From NCBI RefSeq assembly GCF_900167135.1, contig NZ_FUWZ01000002.1:708651-772650 (forward strand): a DNA stretch of 64,000 bases, in the 5' to 3' direction. The stretch's first letter is position 1; each line of letters begins with the position of its first letter. Source of the stretch: Chitinophaga eiseniae. Lineage in GTDB: Bacteria > Bacteroidota > Bacteroidia > Chitinophagales > Chitinophagaceae. A program made the position numbers and the translations under genes. The notes under the pieces are model-generated. The model saw only the letters and a program-made list of their open reading frames with translations, ran no database searches and was not told where the DNA came from. Below, piece after piece: positions 41,001-49,803 of the stretch.

Positions 41001-43647
41001 TATGCAGAAAGAAAATCCTGCAGAAGCTGCCATGCTGGTATTTACTTCCGATAAACAGCACTACAAGGCCGGAGAGGACGTCAACCTCACCATCCCGAGC
41101 AGCGCTGGCGGCAGGGGCCTGATCAGCATTGAATCCGGCAGCAAGGTGCTCAAAACTTTCTGGATCAATACCCAGCAGGGACAAACCACTTTCCGCTTCA
41201 AGGCAGAAAAGAACATGACGCCCAATATATACGTCAACGTTACCCTGCTGCAACCACATGCGCAAACCATCAACGACCTGCCGATCCGTATGTATGGCAC
41301 TATTCCCATTACAGTGGAAGATCCCGGTACCATCCTCAAACCAGTGATCAGCATGGCCGACAAGCTGAAGCCGGAATCAGAGGCCACCATCAGTGTCAGT
41401 GAAAGTAACGGCAAGCCGATGACTTATACCATCGCCATCGTGGATGAAGGACTGCTGGACCTGACACGCTTCAAAACTCCGGACCCGCATAGTTCCTTCT
41501 ATGCCCGCGAAGCGCTCGGCGTGAAAACCTGGGACCTGTTCGACTTTGTGGTGGGCGCTTACGGCTCCGACCTCGAACGTATCCTGAGCATCGGTGGTGA
41601 CGAGGGCCTGAATAAAAACGCCGGCGCTGCCAAAGCCAACCGCTTTAAACCGGTCGTTAAATTCATGGGACCTTTCTACCTCAAAGGAGGCCAGAAACAA
41701 ACGCATAAATTCAAACTACCGCCGTATATCGGCTCCGTAAAAGCCATGGTGGTGGCCGGTCAGGAAGGCGCCTATGGTTTCGCCGAGAAAGCAGTGGCGG
41801 TGAAAAAGCCGCTCATGCTGCTGACCACTGCGCCGCGTGTACTGGGACCGTCTGAAACTATACAGGTGCCAGTGACTGTGTTCGGCCTTGAGCCGAATAT
41901 CCGCTCCGCCAATGTGACCATCAGCACCAGCCCCCTGCTGGAAGTGGTAGGCGAAAGCACCAAAACCGTTACGTTCCCGCAACCGGGCGAACAAATGGTG
42001 TACTTCGATGTGAAAGTGAAACCACAGACCGGTATCGCGAAAATCAAGGTGACCGCCAGCAGCGGCGCCGAAAAAGCGGAAGAAGCCATTGAAATGGACG
42101 TCCGTAACCCCAATCCAACGATCACTAACGTAATCGACTATACGCTGGAAGCAGGCAAAGGCTGGAATACCGCCTTCAGCCCTGTAGGCATGGCAGGCAC
42201 CAACACCGGCGTGCTGGAAGTCTCCACCATTCCGTCGCTTAACCTCGGCAAACGCCTGCAGTACCTGATCAGCTATCCGCACGGCTGCGTTGAACAGATT
42301 ACTTCCGGCGTATTCCCGCAGCTGACGCTCAATCAGTTGATGGACCTGAAAGAAACCCAGCTGGCAGAGATAGACCGCAACGTAAAAGCCGGCATCAACA
42401 GGCTCAAAGGCTTCCAGGCTTCAGATGGCGGTCTCAGCTACTGGCCAGGTTATGCACAGTCCGATGAATGGGGCACCAACTACGCCGGCCACTTCCTTCT
42501 GGAAGCACAGGCCAAAGGATATACCCTGCCTCCGGGCCTGCTGGACCAGTGGAAAAAATACCAGCGCAATAAAGCCACTACCTGGGCGCCCAACACCCAG
42601 AACTTCTATGGCGGCGATCTCACTCAGGCCTATCGCCTGTACCTGCTGGCACTGGCCAAAGTGCCGGAAGTAGGCGCCATGAACCGGCTGAAAGAATTCA
42701 AATATCTCTCTACACCAGGCAAATGGAGACTGGCAGCCGCCTACAAACTGGCCGGCCAGCCGGAAGTAGCCAATTCACTGGTACAAAACCTGAATACAGA
42801 AGTGAAACCGTACAGCCAGCTCGGAGGCACCTTCGGCTCCGACCTGCGCGATAAAGCCATGATCCTTGAAACGCTCACGATCCTGGGCCAGCGTAACCGC
42901 GCCAACGAACTGGTGAAACAAATTGCCATGCACCTGTCCCAACACGACCAGTGGTACAGCACACAAACCACCGCTTATGCGCTGATCGCCATCGCCAAAT
43001 TCTGCGGCAGCAACAAAGACGGCAGCAAGATGAACTTCAGCTATACGCTCAACGGCGCTAAAGGCAACGTCAACGGCAAGTCATTTGTAACACAGGTACC
43101 TGTTACCTTCAACGGCTCACAAGGCAATGTAACCCTGCAGAACAACGGGCAGAACTTACTGTATGTACGCCTCATTCTGCGCGGCCAGCCGGAAGCCGGA
43201 CAGGAACCGGTGGCCAGCAATAACCCTGACGTACTGGACCTCCAGGTACGCTACAGCACCCGCGACGGCAAACCGCTCGATCCTGCTACCCTGAAACAGG
43301 GCAGCGACTTCATGGCGACCGTCACGATCAAAAATCCGGGGAAACGCGGCTACTACGAGCAGATGGCGCTGTCACAGATATTCCCGTCAGGCTGGGAAAT
43401 ACTCAATACCCGCCTTATGGAAAACGACAGTACCTTCCATACCTCACCGCTTACGTATATGGATATACGCGATGACAGGGTGTATACTTACTTTAACATT
43501 GAGGAAAACAAAACCCACACCTACAATGTGCTGCTCAATGCCGCATACCTGGGACGGTACTACCTCCCGGCCGTTTCCTGCGAAGCGATGTATGATAATA
43601 CCATCAGCGCTTTCGCAACAGGCAAATGGGTAGAAGTGGTAAAATAA
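38050..43647 (+). CDS. Bacterial alpha-2-macroglobulin-like lipoprotein (MG2 domain)
   Basis: A 1865-residue protease-trap-like protein. The N-terminus has a signal peptide with lipobox SLISGCRTT, so it is lipid-anchored. MG-type beta-sandwich domains follow, with the MG2-like region about 620-800 (ERGVWRPGDSIYLTFMLED). An acidic, Tyr/Asp-rich insert lies at about 465-510. The thioester motif is intact at Cys-1413 to Gln-1416 (HGCVEQI), which would react with attacking proteases. The thioester and receptor-like C-terminal domains complete it. In many bacteria this gene pairs with PBP1C, as here with pbpC, suggesting protection of the envelope during cell-wall damage. Confidence 0.94.
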   Translation: MHPTKRLFAVVALFVSLVALSLISGCRTTKKEMNPGFAKYIDAYTAGIISKQSPIRIQLAGQVNVTHTQNEPLDKEVFDFSPSIKGKSYWVDATTIEFRPDENLQPGKTYQANFKLGKIMDVPSDLKSFDFEFKVIKPSFSLDMSGLKASTNTTLDKMTYTGAVYTADVETPQAIEKLITARYGGKTLPVTWQHNAGERTSKFTIANIDRANIARNLELSWDGSALKVDNSGKKTVEVPAVGDFKVLDVKAMSDPEQHLLVQFSDPVSVAQSLEGLIGISGQGDLRYTIDGSEVKVYSPVRLEGTYNAVINEGVINITDKRLGKSYSANVNFENTMPAVTIPGKGVILPESNKLVMPFEAVNLNAVDVTIIKIYENNVPQYLQTNNLDGDAELRRVGKPVVEKTIRLDTDKSVNLHKKNRFFLDLDKLLRTEPGAIYRITIGFRKAYALTACTEVKKADSTSEDGEEAGEEDESEYYGYNDSGKFDEDDDFWNRYDSYYPYGYNWNRRNDACSNSYYNKDKWASRNVICSNIGLIAKRGNNNSMLVAVTDIRDTKPLTGVELELLDYQHQVIFKTKSDGEGMATFDLKRKPYLLIAKKDNERGYLKLDDGNSLPLSRFDVQGEEVQSGIKGFLYGERGVWRPGDSIYLTFMLEDKDKKLPADHPVTLELYNPKGQLYKRINQHENLNGFYSFATATQPEDPTGSWVAKVKVGGATFQKNVRIETVKPNRLKIKIDFGSNTALSKTGTTGNLSAMWMFGATAQHLKAKVDVTLIQASTSFKNFSGFTFDDPVTHFETENKTIFEGPLSETGSAPIKTDIQLGKLAPGQLKANFEVKVFEPGGDFSIDHFSMPYNPFTSYVGLRLPEGDRTTGMLLTDKSHTVEIVDVDDNGRLTTGTREVQVELYKVRWRWWWDQGESEYSNFTQDSYNQLLSKETVTLNNGKGQWSLRINQPDWGRYLVRVKDLQSGHTSGKSVYIDWPGWAERMQKENPAEAAMLVFTSDKQHYKAGEDVNLTIPSSAGGRGLISIESGSKVLKTFWINTQQGQTTFRFKAEKNMTPNIYVNVTLLQPHAQTINDLPIRMYGTIPITVEDPGTILKPVISMADKLKPESEATISVSESNGKPMTYTIAIVDEGLLDLTRFKTPDPHSSFYAREALGVKTWDLFDFVVGAYGSDLERILSIGGDEGLNKNAGAAKANRFKPVVKFMGPFYLKGGQKQTHKFKLPPYIGSVKAMVVAGQEGAYGFAEKAVAVKKPLMLLTTAPRVLGPSETIQVPVTVFGLEPNIRSANVTISTSPLLEVVGESTKTVTFPQPGEQMVYFDVKVKPQTGIAKIKVTASSGAEKAEEAIEMDVRNPNPTITNVIDYTLEAGKGWNTAFSPVGMAGTNTGVLEVSTIPSLNLGKRLQYLISYPHGCVEQITSGVFPQLTLNQLMDLKETQLAEIDRNVKAGINRLKGFQASDGGLSYWPGYAQSDEWGTNYAGHFLLEAQAKGYTLPPGLLDQWKKYQRNKATTWAPNTQNFYGGDLTQAYRLYLLALAKVPEVGAMNRLKEFKYLSTPGKWRLAAAYKLAGQPEVANSLVQNLNTEVKPYSQLGGTFGSDLRDKAMILETLTILGQRNRANELVKQIAMHLSQHDQWYSTQTTAYALIAIAKFCGSNKDGSKMNFSYTLNGAKGNVNGKSFVTQVPVTFNGSQGNVTLQNNGQNLLYVRLILRGQPEAGQEPVASNNPDVLDLQVRYSTRDGKPLDPATLKQGSDFMATVTIKNPGKRGYYEQMALSQIFPSGWEILNTRLMENDSTFHTSPLTYMDIRDDRVYTYFNIEENKTHTYNVLLNAAYLGRYYLPAVSCEAMYDNTISAFATGKWVEVVK

Positions 43648-43668
43648 GACGATATTTCTTTTTAACGC

Positions 43669-43707
43669 AAAAGCGGCCATCTCGTTTCAGGAGATGGCCG
43701 CTTTTTT
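43669..43707 (+). terminator. Terminator of the alpha-2-macroglobulin gene
   Basis: AAAAGCGGCCATCTC (43669-43683) pairs perfectly with 43691-43705 around a 7-nt loop, ending in a T run. Confidence 0.92.
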
Positions 43708-43751
43708 ATGTTTAATAGTTAACGAAGCTGCAAAACATTATGATTATTTTT

Positions 43752-43780
43752 AAATTGTGCCATCAGTGATGGCACAATTT
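43752..43780. repeat. 29-nt palindrome just past the nuclease gene stop
   Basis: Two 14-nt arms (AAATTGTGCCATCA and its complement) flank one central base. The palindrome lies directly beyond the stop codon (43784-43782) of the YhcG-type gene. A diverged copy sits inside that gene at 44508-44536. Confidence 0.85.
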
Positions 43781-43781
43781 C

Positions 43782-44837
43782 TTACTGATTTTCAGCGCTT
43801 TGCTCGAACAGTTCGTGCATTTTTTCTTCTAATATCTTCTTGTCCGGCAAAAAAGTCTGGTATTCCGAAATGATCGTAGGCGATAAATTTCTGTTCATAG
43901 CATACTCTACCACTTCCTTGTTTTGGTCCCTGCATAACAAAATTCCTACGCTGGGTCTTTCATGTTCTCTTTTCACTTTTCTATCCAGGGCTTCCAGGTA
44001 AAAATTCAGCTTACCCAGATACTCCGGCATGAAGTCGGTGGTTTTTAATTCAAAGGCTACGAGGCACTGCAGGTCGCGATGGAAAAATAAGAGATCGATA
44101 TAAAAGTCCGTGCCTCCGACCGTTACCCGGTATTCTTCCCCGATGAAAGTAAAGCCATCTCCTAACTCAAGGATAAAGTCTTTGATTTTACTGATGAGCG
44201 CGTGTTGCAAGTCTTTCTCACTATGGTTTTCCGGGAGATTTAAAAATTCGAACACATATTTGTCTCTAAAGAGAAGGCTTTCATCACCTTTAATGTTGGT
44301 GCCTGATACTGGTGACTGGTGCTCTCCTAACTTCACTCGCTCGTACAGGCAGCTTTTGATTTGCCTTTCCAATTCGCGGACAGAGTAATTTTCCTGCACG
44401 CTTAAACGCAGATAAAATTCTGACTCCTCCCTGGATTTTGTTTTAGCCATAAGCGTTAAATGATGCGTCCAGGAAACTTTCACAAGCATTGTATTACGAA
44501 TATCTGTAAATTGTCTCATCAGTGATGAGACAATTTCTTGTTGATTTTCAATATTTTTCGCAGATGCATTTTCAATATATGACAAATAAAATCCATAAAA
44601 CTGTAACATCCTGTAAAGACCAACACGATTGAATCCTTTCAATTCGGGGTGTTTCTTGGTAATGTAATATGCTAACTCAATAACCATCCCTTCACCCCAA
44701 CTAGCATTTTCTATCTTCTTATGTATATATTCTCCCACCTGCCAGTAAAGGTTAATCATTTCAATGTTTACATTTTTTTGCGTGTTATACTGCGACCGCT
44801 TAATAAGCGTCACTATTTCCGTAAATTGCTCCGTCAT
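43782..44837 (-). CDS. YhcG-type PDDEXK nuclease domain protein (DUF1016)
   Basis: A 351-residue protein with the two-part DUF1016 layout: an N-terminal winged-helix-like domain (about 1-160) and a C-terminal PDDEXK nuclease domain (about 190-345). Catalytic-type residues Asp-248 (FYIDLLFF), Glu-263 and Lys-265 (AFELK) are intact. Family members are often found near restriction or defence genes, but none is seen here. The gene lies in reverse orientation between two genes that are usually neighbours, so it may be a later insertion. Residues 100-110 (QEIVSSLMRQF) are encoded by a palindrome that recurs just after the stop codon in the same reading frame. Confidence 0.9.
   Translation of the reverse strand: MTEQFTEIVTLIKRSQYNTQKNVNIEMINLYWQVGEYIHKKIENASWGEGMVIELAYYITKKHPELKGFNRVGLYRMLQFYGFYLSYIENASAKNIENQQEIVSSLMRQFTDIRNTMLVKVSWTHHLTLMAKTKSREESEFYLRLSVQENYSVRELERQIKSCLYERVKLGEHQSPVSGTNIKGDESLLFRDKYVFEFLNLPENHSEKDLQHALISKIKDFILELGDGFTFIGEEYRVTVGGTDFYIDLLFFHRDLQCLVAFELKTTDFMPEYLGKLNFYLEALDRKVKREHERPSVGILLCRDQNKEVVEYAMNRNLSPTIISEYQTFLPDKKILEEKMHELFEQSAENQ
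44508..44536. repeat. 29-nt palindrome inside the nuclease gene
   Basis: A second copy of the palindrome at 43752-43780, 756 nt away. Over the 43 nt starting at each left arm (43752 and 44508), 37 positions are identical. The two differences in the left arm are matched by complementary differences in the right arm, so pairing is kept. Confidence 0.85.
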
Positions 44838-45030
44838 AGAAAAAGATTTTTCGGGTTAATTGGATATGGTTTTCAAAAAGAAGCTTCGAATTTAAGTATC
44901 CGGAAACACAATCTCCTGTTCATTTTGCAGGTGATAATGAACGGATCAGCGCAAATGAATTCGAACCGATCAAAATGAACAAACTAAATATCTTGAAACA
45001 TTAACCCCAACGACAATACGTTTAACTCGG

Positions 45031-47430
45031 ATGAAATTTCAACGCTTCAGGCAATGGTGTAAAAAAAGAAAATGGTGGCTTACCGCTGCCGGTGTATTAC
45101 TGATTGCCTACTATTTTTGTTTGCCCCGCCAACTGTTTACCAGCCCGACCTCCTTTGTATTGGAAGATGTAAACGGCGATTTACTCAACGCCGGTATCGC
45201 GCCTGACGGGCAATGGCGCTTCCCGTACAACCCGCACGTGCCGGAGAAATTTGCAAAATGTATCGTTGCTTACGAGGATAAACGGTTCTATTATCACTGG
45301 GGGATAGACCCGCTGGCGGTAAGCCGTGCCATCCGGCAAAACCTGCGGGGCAAGAAAGTCATCAGCGGCGGCAGCACCCTCACCATGCAGGTCATCCGTA
45401 TCTCCCGCAATCAGCCCCGTACTTTCTGGCAGAAAATGGTGGAAGCGGTACTTGCCACCCGTCTTGAGTTTGCAGCCTCTAAAAAGAAAATCATCGCCCT
45501 GTACGCTGCCAACGCACCGTTCGGCGGCAACGTGGTAGGACTGGAAGCCGCTTCCTGGCGCTACTACGGCCGTAAGGCCGACCAGCTCTCATGGGGAGAA
45601 ATGGCGGCGCTGGCGGTACTGCCCAACAGCCCCGCGCTGGTGCATCCCGGCCGTAACCGGAACACGCTGCTCAGCAAACGGAACCAGCTGCTGGATAAGT
45701 TGTGTCGCAACGAAGCCATCGACAGCCTCACCTGTCAGCTGGCCAAACTGGAACCGCTGCCGGCGCAACCGCTGGCATTGCCGCAGGATGCGCCACACCT
45801 GCTGGACCGATTCCGGCTCGACTATCAGCAGCAAAAGTCAGATGGCCCCACCCGCATTAAAAGCACCGTGGAAGCACCGCTACAAAAGAACGTCACGGCC
45901 ATCGCGGAAAGATACCACAACGCCTACAAGGCCAACGGCATCAACAACGCCGCCGTACTGGTGCTGGATGTGGAAACAGGCAACACGCTCGCTTATGTGG
46001 GCAATATTTACAATCCCTCCAATCCAGAACTGGAGAGCCATGTGGACATTATACAGGCCAGGAGAAGTCCCGGCAGCACGCTTAAACCGGTGCTGTACGC
46101 AGCCATGCTCAACGACGGACTGATACTGCCCAATACCCTGATACCGGATATCCCCACACAGATAGCCGGCTATTCGCCGCAGAACTTCGACCTCGGCTAC
46201 GATGGCGCCGTGCCTGCTTCCCGCGCGCTGGCGCGCTCACTCAATATCCCGGCGGTGCGAATGCTGCAGATGTACCGCTACGAACGCTTTCACACGCTGC
46301 TGCAGAAAATGGGCATCACCACGCTCACGAAACCCGCCGATCACTACGGCCTGTCGCTAATCCTCGGCGGCGGAGAAACCACGCTATGGGAGATGTGCGG
46401 CATGTACGCCAGCATGGCCCGTACGCTCATTCACCTCGACCAGTACCACGGCAAATATGATATGGACGACATCCATCCGCCCAACTATCAGGCAGACATG
46501 CAACGTCCTTCACAACATGGATTGAGCAAAGATGGCGTACTCGATGCCGGCTCCATCTGGTATGCCTTTGAAGCGATGACAGAAGTGATGCGCCCTGGCG
46601 AGGAACTGCTGTGGCAACAGTTTTCTTCCTCACAGCGCATTGCCTGGAAAACAGGCACCAGCTTCGGTTTCCGCGATGGATGGGCCATCGGCGTCACTCC
46701 CAAATATGTGGTCGGCGTATGGGTTGGCAATGCGGACGGGGAGGGCCGCCCCGGCCTCATCGGCGTGTCCACCGCAGCGCCCATCCTCTTCGATGTATTC
46801 AGGCTGCTACGCACCGGCAGCTGGTTCACCACACCTACCGCCCACCTGCGGAAAGTAGAGGTGTGCCGCAAAAGCGGCTATCGCGCCAATGAACTCTGCG
46901 ATGAAAAAGACTCCATCTATGTGCCGGCCGCCGGCATCCGTTCAGGCGTATGTCCTTATCACCAGCTGGTACACCTGGACCGCACCGGTCAATGGCGGGT
47001 AACGGAAAACTGTGAATCGCCGCAATACATGCAGCATAAGTCATGGTTCATCCTGCCGCCGTCACAAGAGTTTTACTACCGCAGCAAAAACTATTACGCG
47101 CCGCTGCCGCCTTACAAGCCGGATTGCATCGCCTCCCTGGGGCAGGACCGCGCACCGATAGAACTGATCTATCCGCGGCCCAATGCCCGCATCTTTGTGC
47201 CGACAGAACTGAACGGACAACCCGGTCAAACTATCTTCACCGCCACACACCGCAACAGTACCGCCAAAATATTCTGGCACCTCGACAACAACTTCATCGG
47301 AGAAACGGTGGAATTCCACCAGATGGCGCTGCATCCGCCGGCAGGAAAACATACCATCACCCTGGTGGATGAAAACGGGGAAAGGATTGAACAGACATTC
47401 GAAATACTGGAAAAAGAAAAAGAACAATAA
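45031..47430 (+). CDS. pbpC: Penicillin-binding protein 1C
   Basis: A 799-residue bifunctional peptidoglycan synthase. A short basic N-terminus and one membrane helix (about 15-30) precede the GT51 transglycosylase domain (Glu-82 in EDKRFYYHWGID; SGGSTLTMQV). The transpeptidase domain follows with nucleophile Ser-349/Lys-352 (GSTLK), SLN motif and KTG at 540-542. A C-terminal PBP1C-specific domain (about 710-799, with NGQPGQTIFTATH) closes the chain. It is the usual partner of the alpha-2-macroglobulin at 38050-43647, but here a nuclease gene separates them. Confidence 0.96.
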   Translation: MKFQRFRQWCKKRKWWLTAAGVLLIAYYFCLPRQLFTSPTSFVLEDVNGDLLNAGIAPDGQWRFPYNPHVPEKFAKCIVAYEDKRFYYHWGIDPLAVSRAIRQNLRGKKVISGGSTLTMQVIRISRNQPRTFWQKMVEAVLATRLEFAASKKKIIALYAANAPFGGNVVGLEAASWRYYGRKADQLSWGEMAALAVLPNSPALVHPGRNRNTLLSKRNQLLDKLCRNEAIDSLTCQLAKLEPLPAQPLALPQDAPHLLDRFRLDYQQQKSDGPTRIKSTVEAPLQKNVTAIAERYHNAYKANGINNAAVLVLDVETGNTLAYVGNIYNPSNPELESHVDIIQARRSPGSTLKPVLYAAMLNDGLILPNTLIPDIPTQIAGYSPQNFDLGYDGAVPASRALARSLNIPAVRMLQMYRYERFHTLLQKMGITTLTKPADHYGLSLILGGGETTLWEMCGMYASMARTLIHLDQYHGKYDMDDIHPPNYQADMQRPSQHGLSKDGVLDAGSIWYAFEAMTEVMRPGEELLWQQFSSSQRIAWKTGTSFGFRDGWAIGVTPKYVVGVWVGNADGEGRPGLIGVSTAAPILFDVFRLLRTGSWFTTPTAHLRKVEVCRKSGYRANELCDEKDSIYVPAAGIRSGVCPYHQLVHLDRTGQWRVTENCESPQYMQHKSWFILPPSQEFYYRSKNYYAPLPPYKPDCIASLGQDRAPIELIYPRPNARIFVPTELNGQPGQTIFTATHRNSTAKIFWHLDNNFIGETVEFHQMALHPPAGKHTITLVDENGERIEQTFEILEKEKEQ

Positions 47431-47436
47431 GTACAT

Positions 47437-47468
47437 AAAAAAAGCGAAGACAATGTCCTCGCTTTTTT
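47437..47468. terminator. Bidirectional terminator between pbpC and rarA
   Basis: An A-rich arm from 47437 pairs with an arm ending in TTTTTT at 47468 through a GCGA/TCGC core with one mismatch. The A/T tails can serve both convergent genes. Confidence 0.85.
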
Positions 47469-47475
47469 GTTATGA

Positions 47476-48732
47476 TCAGTAGTTATACTTGTCTTTCCAC
47501 AATTGCTTCAGATGCCGCCGTAGCTCGTCTTCCCGCGCATTCTTTCCCGGATCATACAGCTTGGTGCCCTTGATGGCGTCCGGCAGGAATTCCTGCATCA
47601 CAAAATTATTGTCATAGTCATGCGCATAAGCATAGCCTTTGCCATAATCCATTTCCTTCATCATTTTCGTAGGGGCGTTACGGATATGCATGGGCACCGG
47701 CAGGTCGCCGGTTTTCGCTACCAGCGACTGCGCTGCGTTGATCGCCATGTAAGACGCGTTACTCTTGGCAGAAGAAGCGAGATATGTCACACATTGCGAC
47801 AGGATGATCCGCGACTCGGGATAGCCGATCAGGTTCACTGCCTGAAAGCAACTGGTCGCCAGCAGCAACGCATTCGGATTGGCATTGCCAATATCTTCAG
47901 AGGCCAGTATCACCAAACGGCGCGCAATGAATTTCACATCTTCACCACCCTCTATCATACGGGCCAGGTAATACACGGCAGCATTGGGATCGCTGCCACG
48001 GATGCTTTTGATAAAAGCAGAGATGATATCGTAATGCTGTTCCCCTGTTTTATCGTAGATGGCTACACGCTGCTGCGCGATGTCCATCACTTTCTGATCG
48101 GTGATAATAACAGGATCTTCCTGCAGCGTGCCTACCACCAGCTCAAACAGGTTGAGCAGCTTACGGGCATCACCGCCGGAGATATTGAACAGCGCGGCCG
48201 TTTCCTTTAATTCGATGTTTTTTGTCTTCAGCCACTCGTCGCGCTCCATCGCCTGCTGCAGCAGTTGCATCAGCTGATCGTTGCCCAGCGGCCGCAGTAC
48301 ATATACCTGGCTGCGCGACAACACCGCCGCATTTACTTCAAAGGAAGGATTTTCGGTGGTAGCGCCGATGAGCGTCACGATGCCTTTCTCCACAGCCCCC
48401 AGCAACGCGTCCTGCTGGGATTTGTTGAACCGGTGGATCTCATCGATGAAGAGTACGGCATGCCGCTGGCGCCTGGCCATTTCTATCACTTCCCTTACTT
48501 CCTTTACACCGGCAGAAATGGCGCTCAGCGTGTAAAAAGGGACCTGAAGGGTATGTGCAATGATATTGGCGATGGTTGTTTTGCCTACGCCGGGAGGGCC
48601 CCACAGGATCATGGAAGGTATTTTCCCCTGCTCAATGGCTTTTCTGAGGATACTGTCTTTTCCGGTAAGATGTTCCTGCCCCACCAGTTCGTCTAACGTC
48701 ACAGGTCTTAACCGTTCTGCTAATGGTTGCAT
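47476..48732 (-). CDS. rarA: Replication-associated recombination protein A (AAA ATPase)
   Basis: A 418-residue clamp-loader-like ATPase acting at stalled replication forks. Walker A GPPGVGKT is at 45-52 and Walker B-type DEIH at 97-100 (LFIDEIHRFNKSQQD). Sensor and arginine-finger regions are visible (IGATTENPSFEVN, ALLSRS-like VLSRSQVYVL). The C-terminal helical domain contains YLARMIEGGEDVKFIARRLV, as in MgsA/RarA proteins. The haemoglobin gene ends 12 nt upstream of it on the same strand. Confidence 0.96.
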   Translation of the reverse strand: MQPLAERLRPVTLDELVGQEHLTGKDSILRKAIEQGKIPSMILWGPPGVGKTTIANIIAHTLQVPFYTLSAISAGVKEVREVIEMARRQRHAVLFIDEIHRFNKSQQDALLGAVEKGIVTLIGATTENPSFEVNAAVLSRSQVYVLRPLGNDQLMQLLQQAMERDEWLKTKNIELKETAALFNISGGDARKLLNLFELVVGTLQEDPVIITDQKVMDIAQQRVAIYDKTGEQHYDIISAFIKSIRGSDPNAAVYYLARMIEGGEDVKFIARRLVILASEDIGNANPNALLLATSCFQAVNLIGYPESRIILSQCVTYLASSAKSNASYMAINAAQSLVAKTGDLPVPMHIRNAPTKMMKEMDYGKGYAYAHDYDNNFVMQEFLPDAIKGTKLYDPGKNAREDELRRHLKQLWKDKYNY

Positions 48733-48743
48733 ACACTTTTATT

Positions 48744-49145
48744 CTACAGGATGATTATTTGGATTGATTGATCTGCTGCATTTTGAACTGGCATAATATC
48801 TCTGATAGAGCGGGCGCGGCTGATAGCCAGTTCCGCTTTTTCACCGGTAAACAGCTCGTTTACCGTCGTTTCAAACAGGGAGATCCAACGGTCAAAATGT
48901 GCCGGTTGAAGCGGTACTTTCTGGTTCACCGCAAAATGCGGCGCCATGGTATTTCGGCCATAACGGTTACTGTCGAGCAACAGCTGTTCCCAGAAGTCGT
49001 ACATAATGGGCAGATGTTTGTCCCAGTCCACCCGGGCAACATCCTGAAAGATATAGCCGATAACATCGTCCACCTTCACTTTCTCATAAAAGCGGTCTAC
49101 CAACAACTGGATATCCGCCCTGCTGGTTATCAGCTTCCTTTCCAT
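48744..49145 (-). CDS. Group III truncated haemoglobin
   Basis: A 133-residue globin counted from the ATG at 49145; the frame also allows a TTG two codons earlier. The group III pattern is visible: FYEKVKVDDVIGYIF (B/E helices), WEQLLLDSNRYGRN, proximal His-70 in MAPHFAVNQ and the conserved Trp-87 (FDRWISLF). Such globins bind oxygen or NO and may help in peroxide or nitrosative stress. The role here is not shown by context. Confidence 0.88.
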   Translation of the reverse strand: MERKLITSRADIQLLVDRFYEKVKVDDVIGYIFQDVARVDWDKHLPIMYDFWEQLLLDSNRYGRNTMAPHFAVNQKVPLQPAHFDRWISLFETTVNELFTGEKAELAISRARSIRDIMPVQNAADQSIQIIIL

Positions 49146-49159
49146 CGTCAAATGGTCGT

Positions 49160-49636
49160 TTACTGCTTCCCTTCATTCCGTTGTGTCCATTCCCGCAGGA
49201 ACCGGAAAGAGAGGTTGGCATTGAATGTCAGGATAAAACTGATGAGCAGGAACATCACGCTCATCGGTGTCAATATAGCCGTATTATCAGCCCCCAATTG
49301 CTGTACCACCTCTTTTTTCACTTCCGGTGGCAATGCCAGCAGGCCGACACCGAGTAAAAACAGCAACGCCCCGAAAAGCAGGGTGATCACTCCCATGATC
49401 CGGATACCGCTGGGCGTATTCTCCTTTAAGGGAATCTCGGGCAACAAGAGGCTACGCTGAAGATATAATGACAAAACGCTATGTATAAAACAGGCGCCCC
49501 AGATCATGACAGACACCAGCATCATAGGGTTGAAGCCGGCAGAGATGACCATAAACACCCCCAAAAAAGTAAAAAGACCTGTTATCATCAAGGCAAGGGC
49601 GGTGAAAATCCTGTATAATTTAAACATCAAACTCAT
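49160..49636 (-). CDS. Small multi-pass membrane protein of unknown family
   Basis: A 158-residue protein with four hydrophobic segments, near 8-32, 38-55, 78-100 and 122-138 (for example IFTALALMITGLFTFLG and SVMFLLISFILTF). No enzyme motif or conserved signature is recognisable. The frame also allows a TTG one codon before the chosen ATG, or a later ATG (MFKLYRIF). It may be co-transcribed with the haemoglobin gene, 14 nt downstream. Confidence 0.75.
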   Translation of the reverse strand: MSLMFKLYRIFTALALMITGLFTFLGVFMVISAGFNPMMLVSVMIWGACFIHSVLSLYLQRSLLLPEIPLKENTPSGIRIMGVITLLFGALLFLLGVGLLALPPEVKKEVVQQLGADNTAILTPMSVMFLLISFILTFNANLSFRFLREWTQRNEGKQ

Positions 49637-49803
49637 CAAAAGCTTTTTTTAACGACACAAACCTACCTAATTCCTACCTATTTTAGAGAGAAAATCGGGC
49701 TTCTTATCTAGCAATACTTAACATAAACCTTGCCGCTCATACAAAAGCCCTGTTTTTTGCTGCCCGCTTTTCCATAACTTTAAACACTAAACCTGTTTTA
49801 CAT

